Assembly (NCBI GenBank): GCA_028284765.1
Contig: JANQRA010000018.1
Span: forward strand, 124,001-188,000
Source of the DNA: Acidimicrobiia bacterium
GTDB taxonomy: Bacteria > Actinomycetota > Acidimicrobiia > Spongiisociales > ZC4RG35
Direction of reading: 5' to 3'
DNA: 64,000 bases
Shown here piece by piece: positions 17,435-26,024 of this stretch; within the stretch, counting starts at the first letter, position 1; every line of letters starts with the position of its first letter. The notes beneath the pieces are model-generated. The model had not been told where the DNA came from, did not search any database, and saw only the letters and a program-made list of their open reading frames with translations. The translations under genes were made by a program, and so were the position numbers.

Positions 17435-17471
17435 CCTCAGGTTGTGAGTCCCATATATGGGGCTGTCAGCC
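17435..17471 (+). repeat. Dispersed repeat family 2, copy 3
   Basis: CCTCAGGTTGTGAGTCCCAT followed by ATATGGGGCTGTCAGCC, beginning 8 nt after the alaX stop. The centre AGTCCCATA/TATGGGGCT is a near-perfect 18-bp dyad with one wobble. The first 22 nt match the minus-strand copy at 9671-9711. Confidence 0.8.
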
Positions 17472-17503
17472 TCGAGAACGGGCTAAATTCTCACTTGGGA
17501 GTC

Positions 17504-17530
17504 AGGGCGACGCAGCGGCGTCGCCCTTTA
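17504..17530 (+). terminator. Rho-independent-like terminator after alaX
   Basis: A perfect 10-bp stem AGGGCGACGC/GCGTCGCCCT with an AGCG loop, followed by TTTA. It lies 77 nt after alaX and 21 nt before the TTG start of the next gene, so it would separate the two units or attenuate the second. Confidence 0.7.
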
Positions 17531-17550
17531 CTTGTGTCTGAGGAGGCTGC

Positions 17551-18507
17551 TTGATCGACTTTGTTCTCGGGATTGCACTGGCTGGCATGCTCGTTCGGGG
17601 CTGGGCCAGAGGCTTTGTCCGAGAGAGTCTCGACCTGGTGTCACTGATCGTCGGCATATGGATCGCGTTTCGGCTCTCGGCTCCGTTTGGTGACTTCCTG
17701 ACCGACAGCTTTGGGGTCGCTCCGGAGCTGGCACGTATCGGGGGTGGGATTGCCCTATTCGTCCTGTTCGGGGCCAGCCTCTCGGTCGCTGCCCACTATC
17801 TCTCAAAGGTGATGAATCTCCCAGGCCTGTCGATGGTCAATCGGGTCGGTGGAGCCGTCGTTGCGGTTGGCTGGGGAGTCCTGATCGTTCTAGTAGTCAT
17901 CAGCATCGTACGGGTGCTGCCGATCCCGGAGTCGTGGCGCGAGGAGATCGACGACTCCAACATCGTGGATGCCATCACCGGCGAAGATGCCGTGCCAAGC
18001 CAGGCCTTCGAAGCGGTTGCCGGTGACAATGTGATGGGTGCCATTGCTTCCATCAGGGAGCTCTTCGGTGAGTCGAGAGCTGTCCCCGAGGGCGGGGAGA
18101 CGCTGCAGATCCCGGCTGCGGGGGATGACGAGATCCGTCAGGATCGCGATGCAGTCGACCGTGTGCTGGACTCACTCAATGAATACAGGGTGGGACGTGG
18201 GCTACGGGCCTTGCAGACTGTGGCGCCGATGACTGACCTCGCAGAGACAGCGGCGGCTGGCTTCTACGTTGATGGCACGCTCCGCCGTCTTGACGAGTGC
18301 GAGAACTCGCTCGCTGCCAGGTCGTACATCGTCGTGCGATGTGGGAGTGGTGTGGCCCTGGCCGGCACCGCGCTCGGGGCCTATGACGGTGTGCTGGACT
18401 CTGACTATGGGCCCGACTTGCTCGGTGATCCCGACATGGACCGGGTTGGTGCTGCCGTTGTCGACGGACCGACGGGCCAGCTATTGGTTTTGTTGTTGGG
18501 TGGCTAG
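17551..18507 (+). CDS. CvpA family membrane protein fused to a CAP-like domain
   Basis: The N-terminal 130 residues contain four membrane helices of the CvpA (colicin V production) type: FVLGIALAGMLVRGWARGFVRESLDL, then GGGIALFVLFGASLSVAAHYLSKVM and NRVGGAVVAVGWG. After a linker (130-205) the C-terminal part has DRVLDSLNEYRVGRGLRALQ, LAETAAAGFY and VGAAVVDGPTGQLLVLLLG, the helix and strand pattern of CAP/SCP (PR-1) domains, outside the membrane. The TTG start at 17551 follows AGGAGG by 4 nt. The 3' end overlaps the convergent EamA gene by 27 nt. Confidence 0.82.
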   Translation: MIDFVLGIALAGMLVRGWARGFVRESLDLVSLIVGIWIAFRLSAPFGDFLTDSFGVAPELARIGGGIALFVLFGASLSVAAHYLSKVMNLPGLSMVNRVGGAVVAVGWGVLIVLVVISIVRVLPIPESWREEIDDSNIVDAITGEDAVPSQAFEAVAGDNVMGAIASIRELFGESRAVPEGGETLQIPAAGDDEIRQDRDAVDRVLDSLNEYRVGRGLRALQTVAPMTDLAETAAAGFYVDGTLRRLDECENSLAARSYIVVRCGSGVALAGTALGAYDGVLDSDYGPDLLGDPDMDRVGAAVVDGPTGQLLVLLLGG

Positions 18508-19383
18508 AGGCGGAGTCGGAAGTGGACGCGCCTTCGTGAACGCCACGTAGCCGACTCCCAAGAGGACCACGGCTGCTCCCACGATCTGAAGACTCGATGG
18601 CCGCTCGTCGAGAATCAGGACACCCCAAACGAGGGTCATCGCAGGCTGAAGCAAGATGATCGTCGCAGTTTCGGCCGCCGGCAGTCGGGGAAGGGCGTAC
18701 CCGATGAGCAGCCATCCGACTATCTGGGAACCGATTGCCATGGCTATCAGCCAGCCGTGTTGCGGCCAAGAGAACTGGAAGTCGATATTCGATGTGGGTA
18801 CACCCACAGCAAGGGCCAGGATCGCTACGCCAATCGTGGCTTCTAAAAGCGGGCCTGATCCTGGAGCCTGGGACTTGTTCGACTCGCGGAACGCAAGGAT
18901 GAACGTTGCATAGAAGACGGCCCCGAGCAGGGCAAAGGCGGTACCCACGAGCGGGTTCTCACCGAAAGCCCCGGCCTGGCCTACGCCAGAGACCAAAGCA
19001 ATTCCGATCAGGATCACAGGAATCGCGAATGCGGTCTCCCTTCGCGGACGCTCACCGAACGCCAACCACGCTCCAAGGGCTACAAATATGACCTGGGTGT
19101 TGACAATGAGTGTGGCGAGTCCCGCACCGATCCGGTCGATCGCCGCGTTCCAGGCCGTCAGATCGGCACCGAGCATCAGTCCGGCTCCCAGAGCCAACCA
19201 TCTCGCCTTTATGGGTCTCTGGTCCCGCTGACGGCGGATGAGATAGAGGACCACCAGAATCGGCAGGGCATAGGCAGCCCGAAAGAAGGTTCCGGTGACC
19301 GGGTTGGCCTCCGAGAGCACGAAGAAGATCCCGGCGAAAGAGATCAGTAGCCCGCCCCCAAGCGCCGCCAGGGGGAGTCTCAC
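18481..19383 (-). CDS. EamA/DMT superfamily transporter
   Basis: A 300 aa inner-membrane protein with two EamA repeats and about ten hydrophobic helices: FRAAYALPILVVLYL, DLTAWNAAIDRIGAGLATLIVNTQVIFVALGAW in the first, and GWLLIGYALPRLPAAETATIILLQPAMTLVWGVLILDERPSSLQIVGAAVVLLGV in the second, both typical of drug/metabolite exporters. The GTG start at 19383 overlaps the stop of the acyltransferase gene (GTGA), so it is the last gene of a three-gene minus-strand operon. Substrate unknown. Confidence 0.9.
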   Translation of the reverse strand: MRLPLAALGGGLLISFAGIFFVLSEANPVTGTFFRAAYALPILVVLYLIRRQRDQRPIKARWLALGAGLMLGADLTAWNAAIDRIGAGLATLIVNTQVIFVALGAWLAFGERPRRETAFAIPVILIGIALVSGVGQAGAFGENPLVGTAFALLGAVFYATFILAFRESNKSQAPGSGPLLEATIGVAILALAVGVPTSNIDFQFSWPQHGWLIAMAIGSQIVGWLLIGYALPRLPAAETATIILLQPAMTLVWGVLILDERPSSLQIVGAAVVLLGVGYVAFTKARPLPTPPLATQQQNQ

Positions 19384-20801
19384 GCGTCGGTCGCGAGTTC
19401 CTGCAGCTCCTTGAGGGCAGATTGGAGAGCGTCGACGAAGTCGGCCGAGTCGGGCATGGCGTCGTAGTCGGCCTGGATACCCCAGAGGAGCCGGCCGTTG
19501 TAGGAGAAGAGGGCTACCCCCAGCCCGTGCTGCGCCCAGAGAGGGACCATCGGATAGTTCGCGATCATCTGCGACTCGAGCAGGTACATCGGGAACTGCG
19601 GCCCAGGAATGTTGGTGACGGTCATGTTGAACGGGCGGATACGGGGTCCGACCATTCGGTTTGCCATCGATAGGAGGGTGATCGGCGTTCCCGAGCTCAG
19701 TTCCACGAGGGTTGCCGCTCCGAGGGCCTGATTGGTCTCCTTCAAGTTCTTAGTCGATTCTTTGATCGACTCGAAGCGAGCTGCCGGATCGGGTTCTGCA
19801 ATGGGCAGATCGACAAGCCACATGGCCACCTGATTGCCCATTTGGCCTGCCGTTCCGGACGACCTGGTGGAAACCGGGTTCATGGCCCTGAACTCGGAGG
19901 CCGACGGATCGAAGTCCCTCCGATCGATCAAGAATCGACGTACCGCTCCGGCGACGATGGCGAGCACCACGTCATTCAGCGAACCGCCGAGGCTGTTCTT
20001 GACCTGTTTCACGTCACCGAGGTCCATCTCGGTCCAGTTGAAACGACGGTTGGGCCCGAGGTCAGGATTGAGTGGTGTCCTGTCTGACGGAGTGAGCCAG
20101 CCAGAGCGGAGCGAGCTCATGGCGGCAGCGGACTTGTCGATAGCCCGATCCGAGATCGTCTTGCCTTCTTTGACGGCCTCACCGACGCTGCTCAATCCGT
20201 CAATGACCCGCCTTGTGAAACGGGCCGCCTCGGCCACAGCCAACTGTGTCGGGGTTGGCGCCGTTCTGGGCTCCCATTCGGGGGCATCCTCGATGTCGGA
20301 GTCCGGGATCACGTTCATGAGAATCGTCGTGAGGTCGACCCCCGACATCCCATCGATCATGCAGTGGTGGATCTTGGCAATGATCGCAAACCGATCGCTG
20401 GAGACGCCTTCGACGACCCACAGCTCCCAAAGCGGCTTTGTCCGGTCCAGCTTCGTCGAGACGATCCGTCCTGCGAGATCCTTGAGCTGATCATCGGTTC
20501 CCGGCCTTGGCAGGGAGGTGTGGCGGACGTGGTAGTCGAAGTTGAACGCTGAGTCGTCGACCCAAACCGGCCGGCGGTCGTAGGGGACCCACTCCAGTTT
20601 CTGGGTGTAGCGCGGGATGTACTGGAGCTTCGAACGGACGTGATCCTTGATTCTCTCGATATCAATTCCACCGTCGTCGGCCTTGAGCGGTGCGGCGTCG
20701 AAGAGGGCCACGCCGGTGACGTGCATGTGAGCAGTCGGCGACTCGAGCGCGAGGAAAGAGGCATCGAGGTAGGAGAGTGGCTCGTAGTGGAACTGGGTCA
20801 T
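19380..20801 (-). CDS. Wax ester synthase/diacylglycerol acyltransferase (WS/DGAT)
   Basis: Bifunctional O-acyltransferase moving acyl groups from acyl-CoA to fatty alcohols or diacylglycerol for storage lipid. The 473 aa length is typical. The catalytic HHxxxDG motif is H145-H146-C-M-I-D150-G151; conserved companions are PLSYLDASFLALE at the start, PLWELWVVEG, NDVVLAIVAGAVRRFL and the C-terminal NxPGP segment VTNIPGPQFPMYLL. Cytoplasmic, membrane-surface enzyme. It lies 12 nt after the GNAT gene and overlaps the EamA gene by 4 nt. Confidence 0.94.
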   Translation of the reverse strand: MTQFHYEPLSYLDASFLALESPTAHMHVTGVALFDAAPLKADDGGIDIERIKDHVRSKLQYIPRYTQKLEWVPYDRRPVWVDDSAFNFDYHVRHTSLPRPGTDDQLKDLAGRIVSTKLDRTKPLWELWVVEGVSSDRFAIIAKIHHCMIDGMSGVDLTTILMNVIPDSDIEDAPEWEPRTAPTPTQLAVAEAARFTRRVIDGLSSVGEAVKEGKTISDRAIDKSAAAMSSLRSGWLTPSDRTPLNPDLGPNRRFNWTEMDLGDVKQVKNSLGGSLNDVVLAIVAGAVRRFLIDRRDFDPSASEFRAMNPVSTRSSGTAGQMGNQVAMWLVDLPIAEPDPAARFESIKESTKNLKETNQALGAATLVELSSGTPITLLSMANRMVGPRIRPFNMTVTNIPGPQFPMYLLESQMIANYPMVPLWAQHGLGVALFSYNGRLLWGIQADYDAMPDSADFVDALQSALKELQELATDA

Positions 20802-20813
20802 CGGCAGCGAAGG

Positions 20814-21845
20814 CTACCCGTTGTTGGGGAGAGCGGCCCGGGCGTCTGCGATGAGCCCCTGCCATGCGCTGATCTCGAGAATCGCGTTGAATCCCATCTC
20901 GTCATTGATCCGAAGCATCGGCACATTTGACCCCGCGTTGCCCGTGTTGATTCGTGTCACCTCCGGGTATTTGGTCAGGAATTCCTTGGCCATGGACGCT
21001 TTGAGAAGACGACCAAGTCCTCGTCCCCTGTGGTCGGGGTGGACGACTGTGTCGTCCTGCATTGCGATCTCGGGGTGGAAGCGTTGATACATGAGGGTCG
21101 TCATCCCGGCGAAGTCACCGGTTGGCTTGTGTACCGCCACCGCCGCATGGACATCCCATCCACGATGGGTGAGGTTGGATTCGATGCTTCGCCACTTCTC
21201 AGGTGTCATAACTGTGTCCTCGAGGTCGAGGTCCTCGTTGGGAGCGTCGTTCATCGAGTCGGAGATCCGGCACCAACTCTCGATGTGCTCTTCCGGGTAG
21301 GGGGGTCGCATCCAGAGCAGCTCGTAATCGGGCGCCTTGACAGATGCGGCTTCGATCCAGCTATCCATCAGACCCCAGTCGATGTCGGAGACTTGCAACT
21401 GGTTGATCTTCTCGGTCAGCGCCCGCTCCAAGCCGTAGCGCTGAGCGGTGGGTTCGAGGGGAGAGCCAATGGGTACGTCGACGATCAGCTTGGTTCTCCC
21501 GTGGCTCTCCAGCGCGTCGAGAGAGTCCGCAAACAAAGCCGTTCCGACGCCCTTGCCTCGCATGTCCCTGCGGACTGCCGGCGTAATCAACCCGATATCT
21601 GCGTGGTCGTTCCAGATTGCAACGTGGCAGACGCTCACGACCTCATCGGCCAGCTTGGCGACGAGGCGTACGTCCGAACGGTGGAGGCTCGGCTTGGAGC
21701 GCCAGTTGTGGAGGTGAAACTCGAATGGGGTCAGAGGATCGTTGGGGAAGAAGTCTCGCTCCAGGTCGAGATAAGCCTCGTGAGCGCCCCGGAAAACGGA
21801 CTCAGGCGCAGTGGCCGGGTCGAAGGGTTCAACCGAAATCGTCAT
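20814..21845 (-). CDS. Tandem GNAT N-acetyltransferase
   Basis: A 343 aa cytoplasmic protein with two GNAT domains. The first (residues 60-160) has VCHVAIWNDHADIGLITPAVRRDMRGKGVGTALFADSLDAL-like content; the second has VVHPDHRGRGLGRLLKASM, the R/Q-x-x-G-x-G/A acetyl-CoA loop, and NAGSNVPMLRINDEMGF. The layout resembles mycothiol-synthase-like tandem GNATs, but the substrate is not evident. The frame reaches 21947, through a dispersed repeat; ATG 21845 (MTISVEPFDP) is the sensible start. First gene of the operon with WS/DGAT. Confidence 0.87.
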   Translation of the reverse strand: MTISVEPFDPATAPESVFRGAHEAYLDLERDFFPNDPLTPFEFHLHNWRSKPSLHRSDVRLVAKLADEVVSVCHVAIWNDHADIGLITPAVRRDMRGKGVGTALFADSLDALESHGRTKLIVDVPIGSPLEPTAQRYGLERALTEKINQLQVSDIDWGLMDSWIEAASVKAPDYELLWMRPPYPEEHIESWCRISDSMNDAPNEDLDLEDTVMTPEKWRSIESNLTHRGWDVHAAVAVHKPTGDFAGMTTLMYQRFHPEIAMQDDTVVHPDHRGRGLGRLLKASMAKEFLTKYPEVTRINTGNAGSNVPMLRINDEMGFNAILEISAWQGLIADARAALPNNG

Positions 21846-21900
21846 GTGTGGAGTCTCCCAGGCGTCGCCTGCCAATGCTGGGGTATTCACCGAGACACCT

Positions 21901-21947
21901 GTGTGTGAGCAGATGGGCCGCTGTGAGCGGCTCAACTGCGCACGCAT
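21901..21947. repeat. Dispersed palindrome family 1, copy B
   Basis: GTGTGTGAGCAGAT, core GCCGCT-GTG-AGCGGC, then CTGCGCACGCAT. It lies between the GNAT start and the 3' end of tRNA-Arg, 8 nt from the tRNA. The same palindrome occurs at 5431-5477 and 48719-48766. Confidence 0.85.
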
Positions 21948-21954
21948 GGGAAGG

Positions 21955-22027
21955 CGCCCTCGCCAGGATTCGAACCTGGGACACCCGGTTTAGGAAACCG
22001 GTGCTCTATCCCCTGAGCTACGAGGGC
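21955..22027 (-). tRNA. tRNA-Arg (anticodon CCT)
   Basis: On the minus strand, acceptor GCCCTCG pairs with CGAGGGC, D arm TAGCTCAGGGGATAGAGC, anticodon stem CCGGT/ACCGG around TTCCTAA with anticodon CCT, T arm CCAGG-TTCGAAT-CCTGG. The discriminator is G. The tail reads CCT, so CCA must be completed by the nucleotidyltransferase. Confidence 0.96.
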
Positions 22028-22073
22028 CGATGGAGGATGGTATCGCCAACGGGTGGGCTGCCCCCAGTCGGTT

Positions 22074-23027
22074 TCAGCTTCCACACACTTCGAACTCGTT
22101 CACAAGGGGACCGTGACCTGCGGCTACTGCCCGCTCTCTGAATTCGACCAGGCCCGGGAACTGTTCGAACCATTGGATCCGCTCCCGTTGCTCGGTGTTG
22201 GACGCCTCGACTTGGAGGACGTAGGCAGAGAACGATTCGGCAAAGTCTTCCTCCGGGTGGCTAGCCGCATACGGGCCCAGGAAGCCGGGATCCAGGTCGC
22301 ATCGCTCTTCCCCGTCTGCCACCGATGGCGAGATGTCGGGGTCGATGTCGTCGATGTACTCAGTCCAGAAGTCCTGGATCCACATGTAGACAAGAGAGTC
22401 GTCATAGAAACAGCCATCCCCGTTGTAGAAGGTGTCGCAGTCGGCCGCATCAGCTAGCCGATCTATCTGGATGACCGTGCCGGAGAAGACGTGGGCGAAC
22501 TCATGGACAAGAGTCAGCTTGGTGGTTGATTCGTCGGTCTCTTCCTGATCGAGGTTGATCGACATCTGAAACTCACTGCCTTCGTCGTCGAAAGGGGCCA
22601 CGAAGGCGAGGGTTGTCTCATCTCCGGTCTCCAGGGATTCAAACCCGGAGAAGACCGCGAGATCCCAGAGCTGGCCTGGTGGGACGATGTCGGCGAGGAT
22701 TTCCCAGGCGTCGAGAATCAGCTCAGACTCAGTGCCGAGGCAGAGACCGCCGAGGTTCCCTTCAACGACCTGGTGGGCGACCAGGGATTGCACGATCTCG
22801 TCGTCTCCGAGATCCTCAGGCGTACATGAAACATCTTGGCGACCGAGGGAAAGGTCGATAGCGCCACCGCGGATCGCTTCCGCTGTTGTCGTCGTCTCAT
22901 TTGGTGGGTCTGAAGTCGTCGTATCTGATCCCGGATTCGGGGTGTCTGGCTCATCGACTGCCATGGCACAGCCGACTAGAAAGAGCGCTGTCAAGGCGAC
23001 CCCCGCCAGCTTCAAGGCGAGTCCCAA
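22074..23027 (-). CDS. Lipoprotein with HExxH metallopeptidase motif
   Basis: A 317 aa secreted lipoprotein: signal peptide with lipobox LVGC (Cys20), a Thr/Ser/Pro-rich linker (25-50), then a globular domain. VHEFAHVFSG holds HEFAH at residues 175-179, and HPEEDFAESFSAYVL further on supplies a likely third zinc ligand (Glu264), an arrangement seen in gluzincin peptidases. Several Cys pairs suggest disulfides. I cannot name the family. The start lies within the last codons of the membrane hydrolase gene (16-nt overlap), so the two are one operon. Confidence 0.72.
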   Translation of the reverse strand: MGLALKLAGVALTALFLVGCAMAVDEPDTPNPGSDTTTSDPPNETTTTAEAIRGGAIDLSLGRQDVSCTPEDLGDDEIVQSLVAHQVVEGNLGGLCLGTESELILDAWEILADIVPPGQLWDLAVFSGFESLETGDETTLAFVAPFDDEGSEFQMSINLDQEETDESTTKLTLVHEFAHVFSGTVIQIDRLADAADCDTFYNGDGCFYDDSLVYMWIQDFWTEYIDDIDPDISPSVADGEERCDLDPGFLGPYAASHPEEDFAESFSAYVLQVEASNTEQRERIQWFEQFPGLVEFRERAVAAGHGPLVNEFEVCGS

Positions 23028-24991
23028 CAGCTCTCCAGCGCATCAGTCGGAGGCTTGGACAGCCCTTGTTTCCTGGAGGCACAGAACTCCGGAGTCAGCT
23101 CGTACCGGCTGTGACCGGTTCCCGTCTCCACCAACCAGTTGCGGTCCCCGATGTGAGCGATCACCTGCCCTCCGATCGGGTCTGTGGAGCGCCAGAGATT
23201 GACCCAACTTCCGTCGAGACTGGTCAATGTCTCGGTAACCAGGTCGCCAAAACCCACGCTTGGGAACAAAGCGGGATAGAGGTCACCCAGCTGGGATCCG
23301 TACGACACAAATCTCTGTGGCACATCGTCGGCTCCAATCTGGCTGATTGCCAGGGCAGATATCAGCGAACCCTGTGAATGTGCGGAGAGGACATCTGGCC
23401 GATCTGCCTCCAGTTGTTCACGAAGACTGTCCACAGCATTCGGGCCGTACTCCGGGGGAGCGAGCGGATGGAACCACCGTGGCCAGAACGAGCCCAGATC
23501 CCAGATGATGCCTACCTTCCGCCGCGCATCCTGACCGTTGAGGAGACCACCAACGATCGAGCGGAGAATCAGGAACGCAGGCACCGCAATCATCAGAAGC
23601 TTCGCCCACCCGACCACTGAGCCTGGGTCGAACGGCAGCCCGAGAAGCTCGACTTGGGCCTCTGTCGACTCCTGCATCCATTCTGGAAGTACCAGATTCG
23701 ACTGCGAGCAAGTACCGCCGCGGCAGCTCACCAGCGCAGCGATTCCGCCGACGACGAGTCCGTAAACGCCGGCTGCCCCGATAGTCACTCGAGACCTCAA
23801 CACGCCCCTGCGCAACGCGCTCTCCTCTCGACGCCGCCCTTTGACGACCATCGTGATGACAAACGTGATCGCCATGGCAGCAACCAGTCCGAGCATCCCT
23901 ACGGTGACGAAGCCGGCTCCGCCCGTGAGTAGAGCTTGCCCTTCGCCGGCACCAGGCAGGTACGTGCCGGCCAGCATCGCGGCGGTGAGGCCGTAGGTCG
24001 CCCCGAGGAGCGTTGCCACTGTGAGCAAACCGAGAGGTACCAGTCCACCCCGACCACGGGTGGCGGCTAGCTCGCCGATCACAGCCAATACGGCTGAAAC
24101 GATCAGTACCAATGCGAGCTGGAATGTCAGATCGTCGGAGACATTGTTTGCGCCCGGGGCCAGCGATTGAAGCTCGACGAGGACCCATATGAGAGTCGCA
24201 AGGGAGAGCAAAGGCAGCAGGGCTGTCGCCCAAATCACGGCTGTCCACTTGGCCATCGGGCCCGCGGTGAGACCAAGCATGATCAGAGAGAGACCGGCGG
24301 TCGTCATCGCAGCCAATTCGAGATCTGAGTTCTCCAGGGTTCGAGCAGCGACGGTGGCGAGGACCGCAGTTCCGAAGGCGACGTGAATCTTTCTGAGCCG
24401 ATGAGGCATGGACTGTTCCGACCACATCTCATTCCCGGTGAGCGAGGAGTCCTCAGCCGGGTCGCTCCAGTCGTTCTCGGGGTTTGAGCTCATCGACGGT
24501 GGGCTCGGCTGATATACCGACCGGAGCCGATCCCACAATCCGCTTGACCCGTTGCTGGTCCTGGTCGTGAGGATCACCAGTCCTCCGATCAGAGCTGCAC
24601 AAAACGCAACGTAGACGGCGTGGACGAGCGAAGGATCAATTCCAATTTCCAACAGGACGTCGAGGGACACGTTGGCCGCCTGCGCAAAGAAGATCGCGGT
24701 CAGAGCGAGGCCTGACACCCGAATCCAGATCCTCGACCAAACGTTGGGTTTCTCGGTCATCCACCCGGCGACGTTCGCCATGGCAAACGGAGCGAGAAGT
24801 ATCCAGAACGACGTGAGGATGTTTCGTGAGGTGAGGCTGCCCCAGTGGTATGCCCGCACATCCCATATGTCCCGGTTTGTCTCGTAGACCTTTGCCAGAT
24901 CAGCTGTCTGGTCGTAAGAGACAGGATCGGTGTACAGCAACTGGGATGGTGGCGTGCCGGATACGCCGTGGACTCGCAGTTCGGTTGGCAT
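23012..24991 (-). CDS. Large membrane protein with split alpha/beta-hydrolase features
   Basis: A 659 aa protein. The soluble N-terminus reads RVHGVSGTPP, resembling the HG oxyanion strand of lipases. About ten to eleven hydrophobic helices follow (residues 58-480). The soluble C-terminus has VLSAHSQGSLISALA with candidate nucleophile Ser539, TDPIGG near 602 and GTGHSRYE near 627 for the remaining triad. This looks like a lipase fold interrupted by a membrane domain, as in some actinobacterial integral-membrane proteins of unknown substrate. Divergent from the NYN gene, with only 37 nt between. Confidence 0.68.
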   Translation of the reverse strand: MPTELRVHGVSGTPPSQLLYTDPVSYDQTADLAKVYETNRDIWDVRAYHWGSLTSRNILTSFWILLAPFAMANVAGWMTEKPNVWSRIWIRVSGLALTAIFFAQAANVSLDVLLEIGIDPSLVHAVYVAFCAALIGGLVILTTRTSNGSSGLWDRLRSVYQPSPPSMSSNPENDWSDPAEDSSLTGNEMWSEQSMPHRLRKIHVAFGTAVLATVAARTLENSDLELAAMTTAGLSLIMLGLTAGPMAKWTAVIWATALLPLLSLATLIWVLVELQSLAPGANNVSDDLTFQLALVLIVSAVLAVIGELAATRGRGGLVPLGLLTVATLLGATYGLTAAMLAGTYLPGAGEGQALLTGGAGFVTVGMLGLVAAMAITFVITMVVKGRRREESALRRGVLRSRVTIGAAGVYGLVVGGIAALVSCRGGTCSQSNLVLPEWMQESTEAQVELLGLPFDPGSVVGWAKLLMIAVPAFLILRSIVGGLLNGQDARRKVGIIWDLGSFWPRWFHPLAPPEYGPNAVDSLREQLEADRPDVLSAHSQGSLISALAISQIGADDVPQRFVSYGSQLGDLYPALFPSVGFGDLVTETLTSLDGSWVNLWRSTDPIGGQVIAHIGDRNWLVETGTGHSRYELTPEFCASRKQGLSKPPTDALESCWDSP

Positions 24992-25028
24992 GAGGCCCCC
25001 TTGGTGATCCCCAAGCTACATTCGGCAC

Positions 25029-26024
25029 ATGGAAGAAGAACGAATAGCTCTATTCGTCGACTTCGAGAATCTCGCAATAGGTGCACGTGAGGCCCTGGGA
25101 GGGATGGAGTTCGACTTCGAGCCAATCGCCAATGCGCTGGCTGAGCGGGGGAGGGTTGTGTCACGTCGCGCATACGCCGATTGGTCGATGTTTGATGATT
25201 CACGACAGAGGCTGACCCGCAGCCACGTCGAGCTGATCGAGATCCCCCAGCGCATGGGTGCCACACGGAAGAACGCAGCCGACATCAAAATGGCCGTCGA
25301 TGCCATCGAGCAGGCCTACGAGCGAGATTACATCACCACTTTTGTGATCTGCACCGGCGACTCGGACTTCACCCCTCTCGTCCACAAATTGCGTGAGCTG
25401 AACAAGAAAGTGATCGGTGTCGGGGTCAAAGCGTCGACCTCCAACTTGCTCCCACCGGCATGTGATGAGTTCCTGTTCTACGACAATCTTGCCGGCGTCG
25501 ACGCCCGCAGTCAGGAAGCACAGAGCTCAAACGGCAACGACGAACAGCCCGAGTTGGAGTCCATCATCACCACAACACTCGGCGGGCTTCTCCGTTCAGG
25601 ACAAGCCGAAGTACTCGCCTCGGGTCTCAAGAGAGCGATCCTTCGCAAGGATCCCACTTTCTCCGAAGCGGACTTCGGTTTCAGAGCGTTCGGTGAACTT
25701 CTTCGGCACCTCGAGTCCGACGGTCTCATTGAGCTGTCTGAGGGTCCGGGCCGGGGAGATCCGCTGGTCCAATTCTCTGCTTCCGGGACGAGTGAGCAGG
25801 GTGCGTTCGAACTCCTCAGGTCTGTCGTAACAGACCTCTCCAACAATGGTCCGGTTGTCCTGTCGGGACTCAAGAATCAGATGAGGAAAGTCCAACCCGA
25901 CTTCAGCGAGAAGAAGTTCGGCTACGGCGGATTCCTCCAGTTCTGCCGTGCTGCCGCGACACGGGATGTCATCGACCTCGAGTTCGACGAGAACGCCGGC
26001 GACTACATAGTCACACCGGCATGA
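25029..26024 (+). CDS. NYN domain nuclease-like protein with two OST-HTH/LOTUS domains
   Basis: The N-terminal NYN (PIN-like) domain shows LFVDFENLA (Asp11), ADIKMAVDA (Asp85) and CTGDSDFTPLV (Asp111, Asp113), the acidic residues expected to bind metal for RNA cleavage. Two winged-helix OST-HTH/LOTUS domains follow: residues 175-250 (LLRSGQAEVLASGLKRAI, DFGFRAFGELLRHLE) and 255-331 (VLSGLKNQMRKVQPDFSEKKFGYGGFLQFCRA). Such proteins (LabA/MARF1 relatives) bind and probably cut RNA. It overlaps the FAD oxidoreductase gene by 4 nt. ATG 25029 is the only suitable start. Confidence 0.9.
   Translation: MEEERIALFVDFENLAIGAREALGGMEFDFEPIANALAERGRVVSRRAYADWSMFDDSRQRLTRSHVELIEIPQRMGATRKNAADIKMAVDAIEQAYERDYITTFVICTGDSDFTPLVHKLRELNKKVIGVGVKASTSNLLPPACDEFLFYDNLAGVDARSQEAQSSNGNDEQPELESIITTTLGGLLRSGQAEVLASGLKRAILRKDPTFSEADFGFRAFGELLRHLESDGLIELSEGPGRGDPLVQFSASGTSEQGAFELLRSVVTDLSNNGPVVLSGLKNQMRKVQPDFSEKKFGYGGFLQFCRAAATRDVIDLEFDENAGDYIVTPA

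Noticed and set aside
21030-21908. 292-codon plus-strand frame over the GNAT gene
   Set aside because: Antisense shadow; the opposite strand encodes two GNAT domains and lies in an operon.
23418-24425. 335-codon minus-strand frame inside the membrane hydrolase gene
   Set aside because: It is a shifted reading of the same strand, Arg/Gly/Ser rich without hydrophobic or family pattern, while the other frame shows clear helices and a catalytic elbow.
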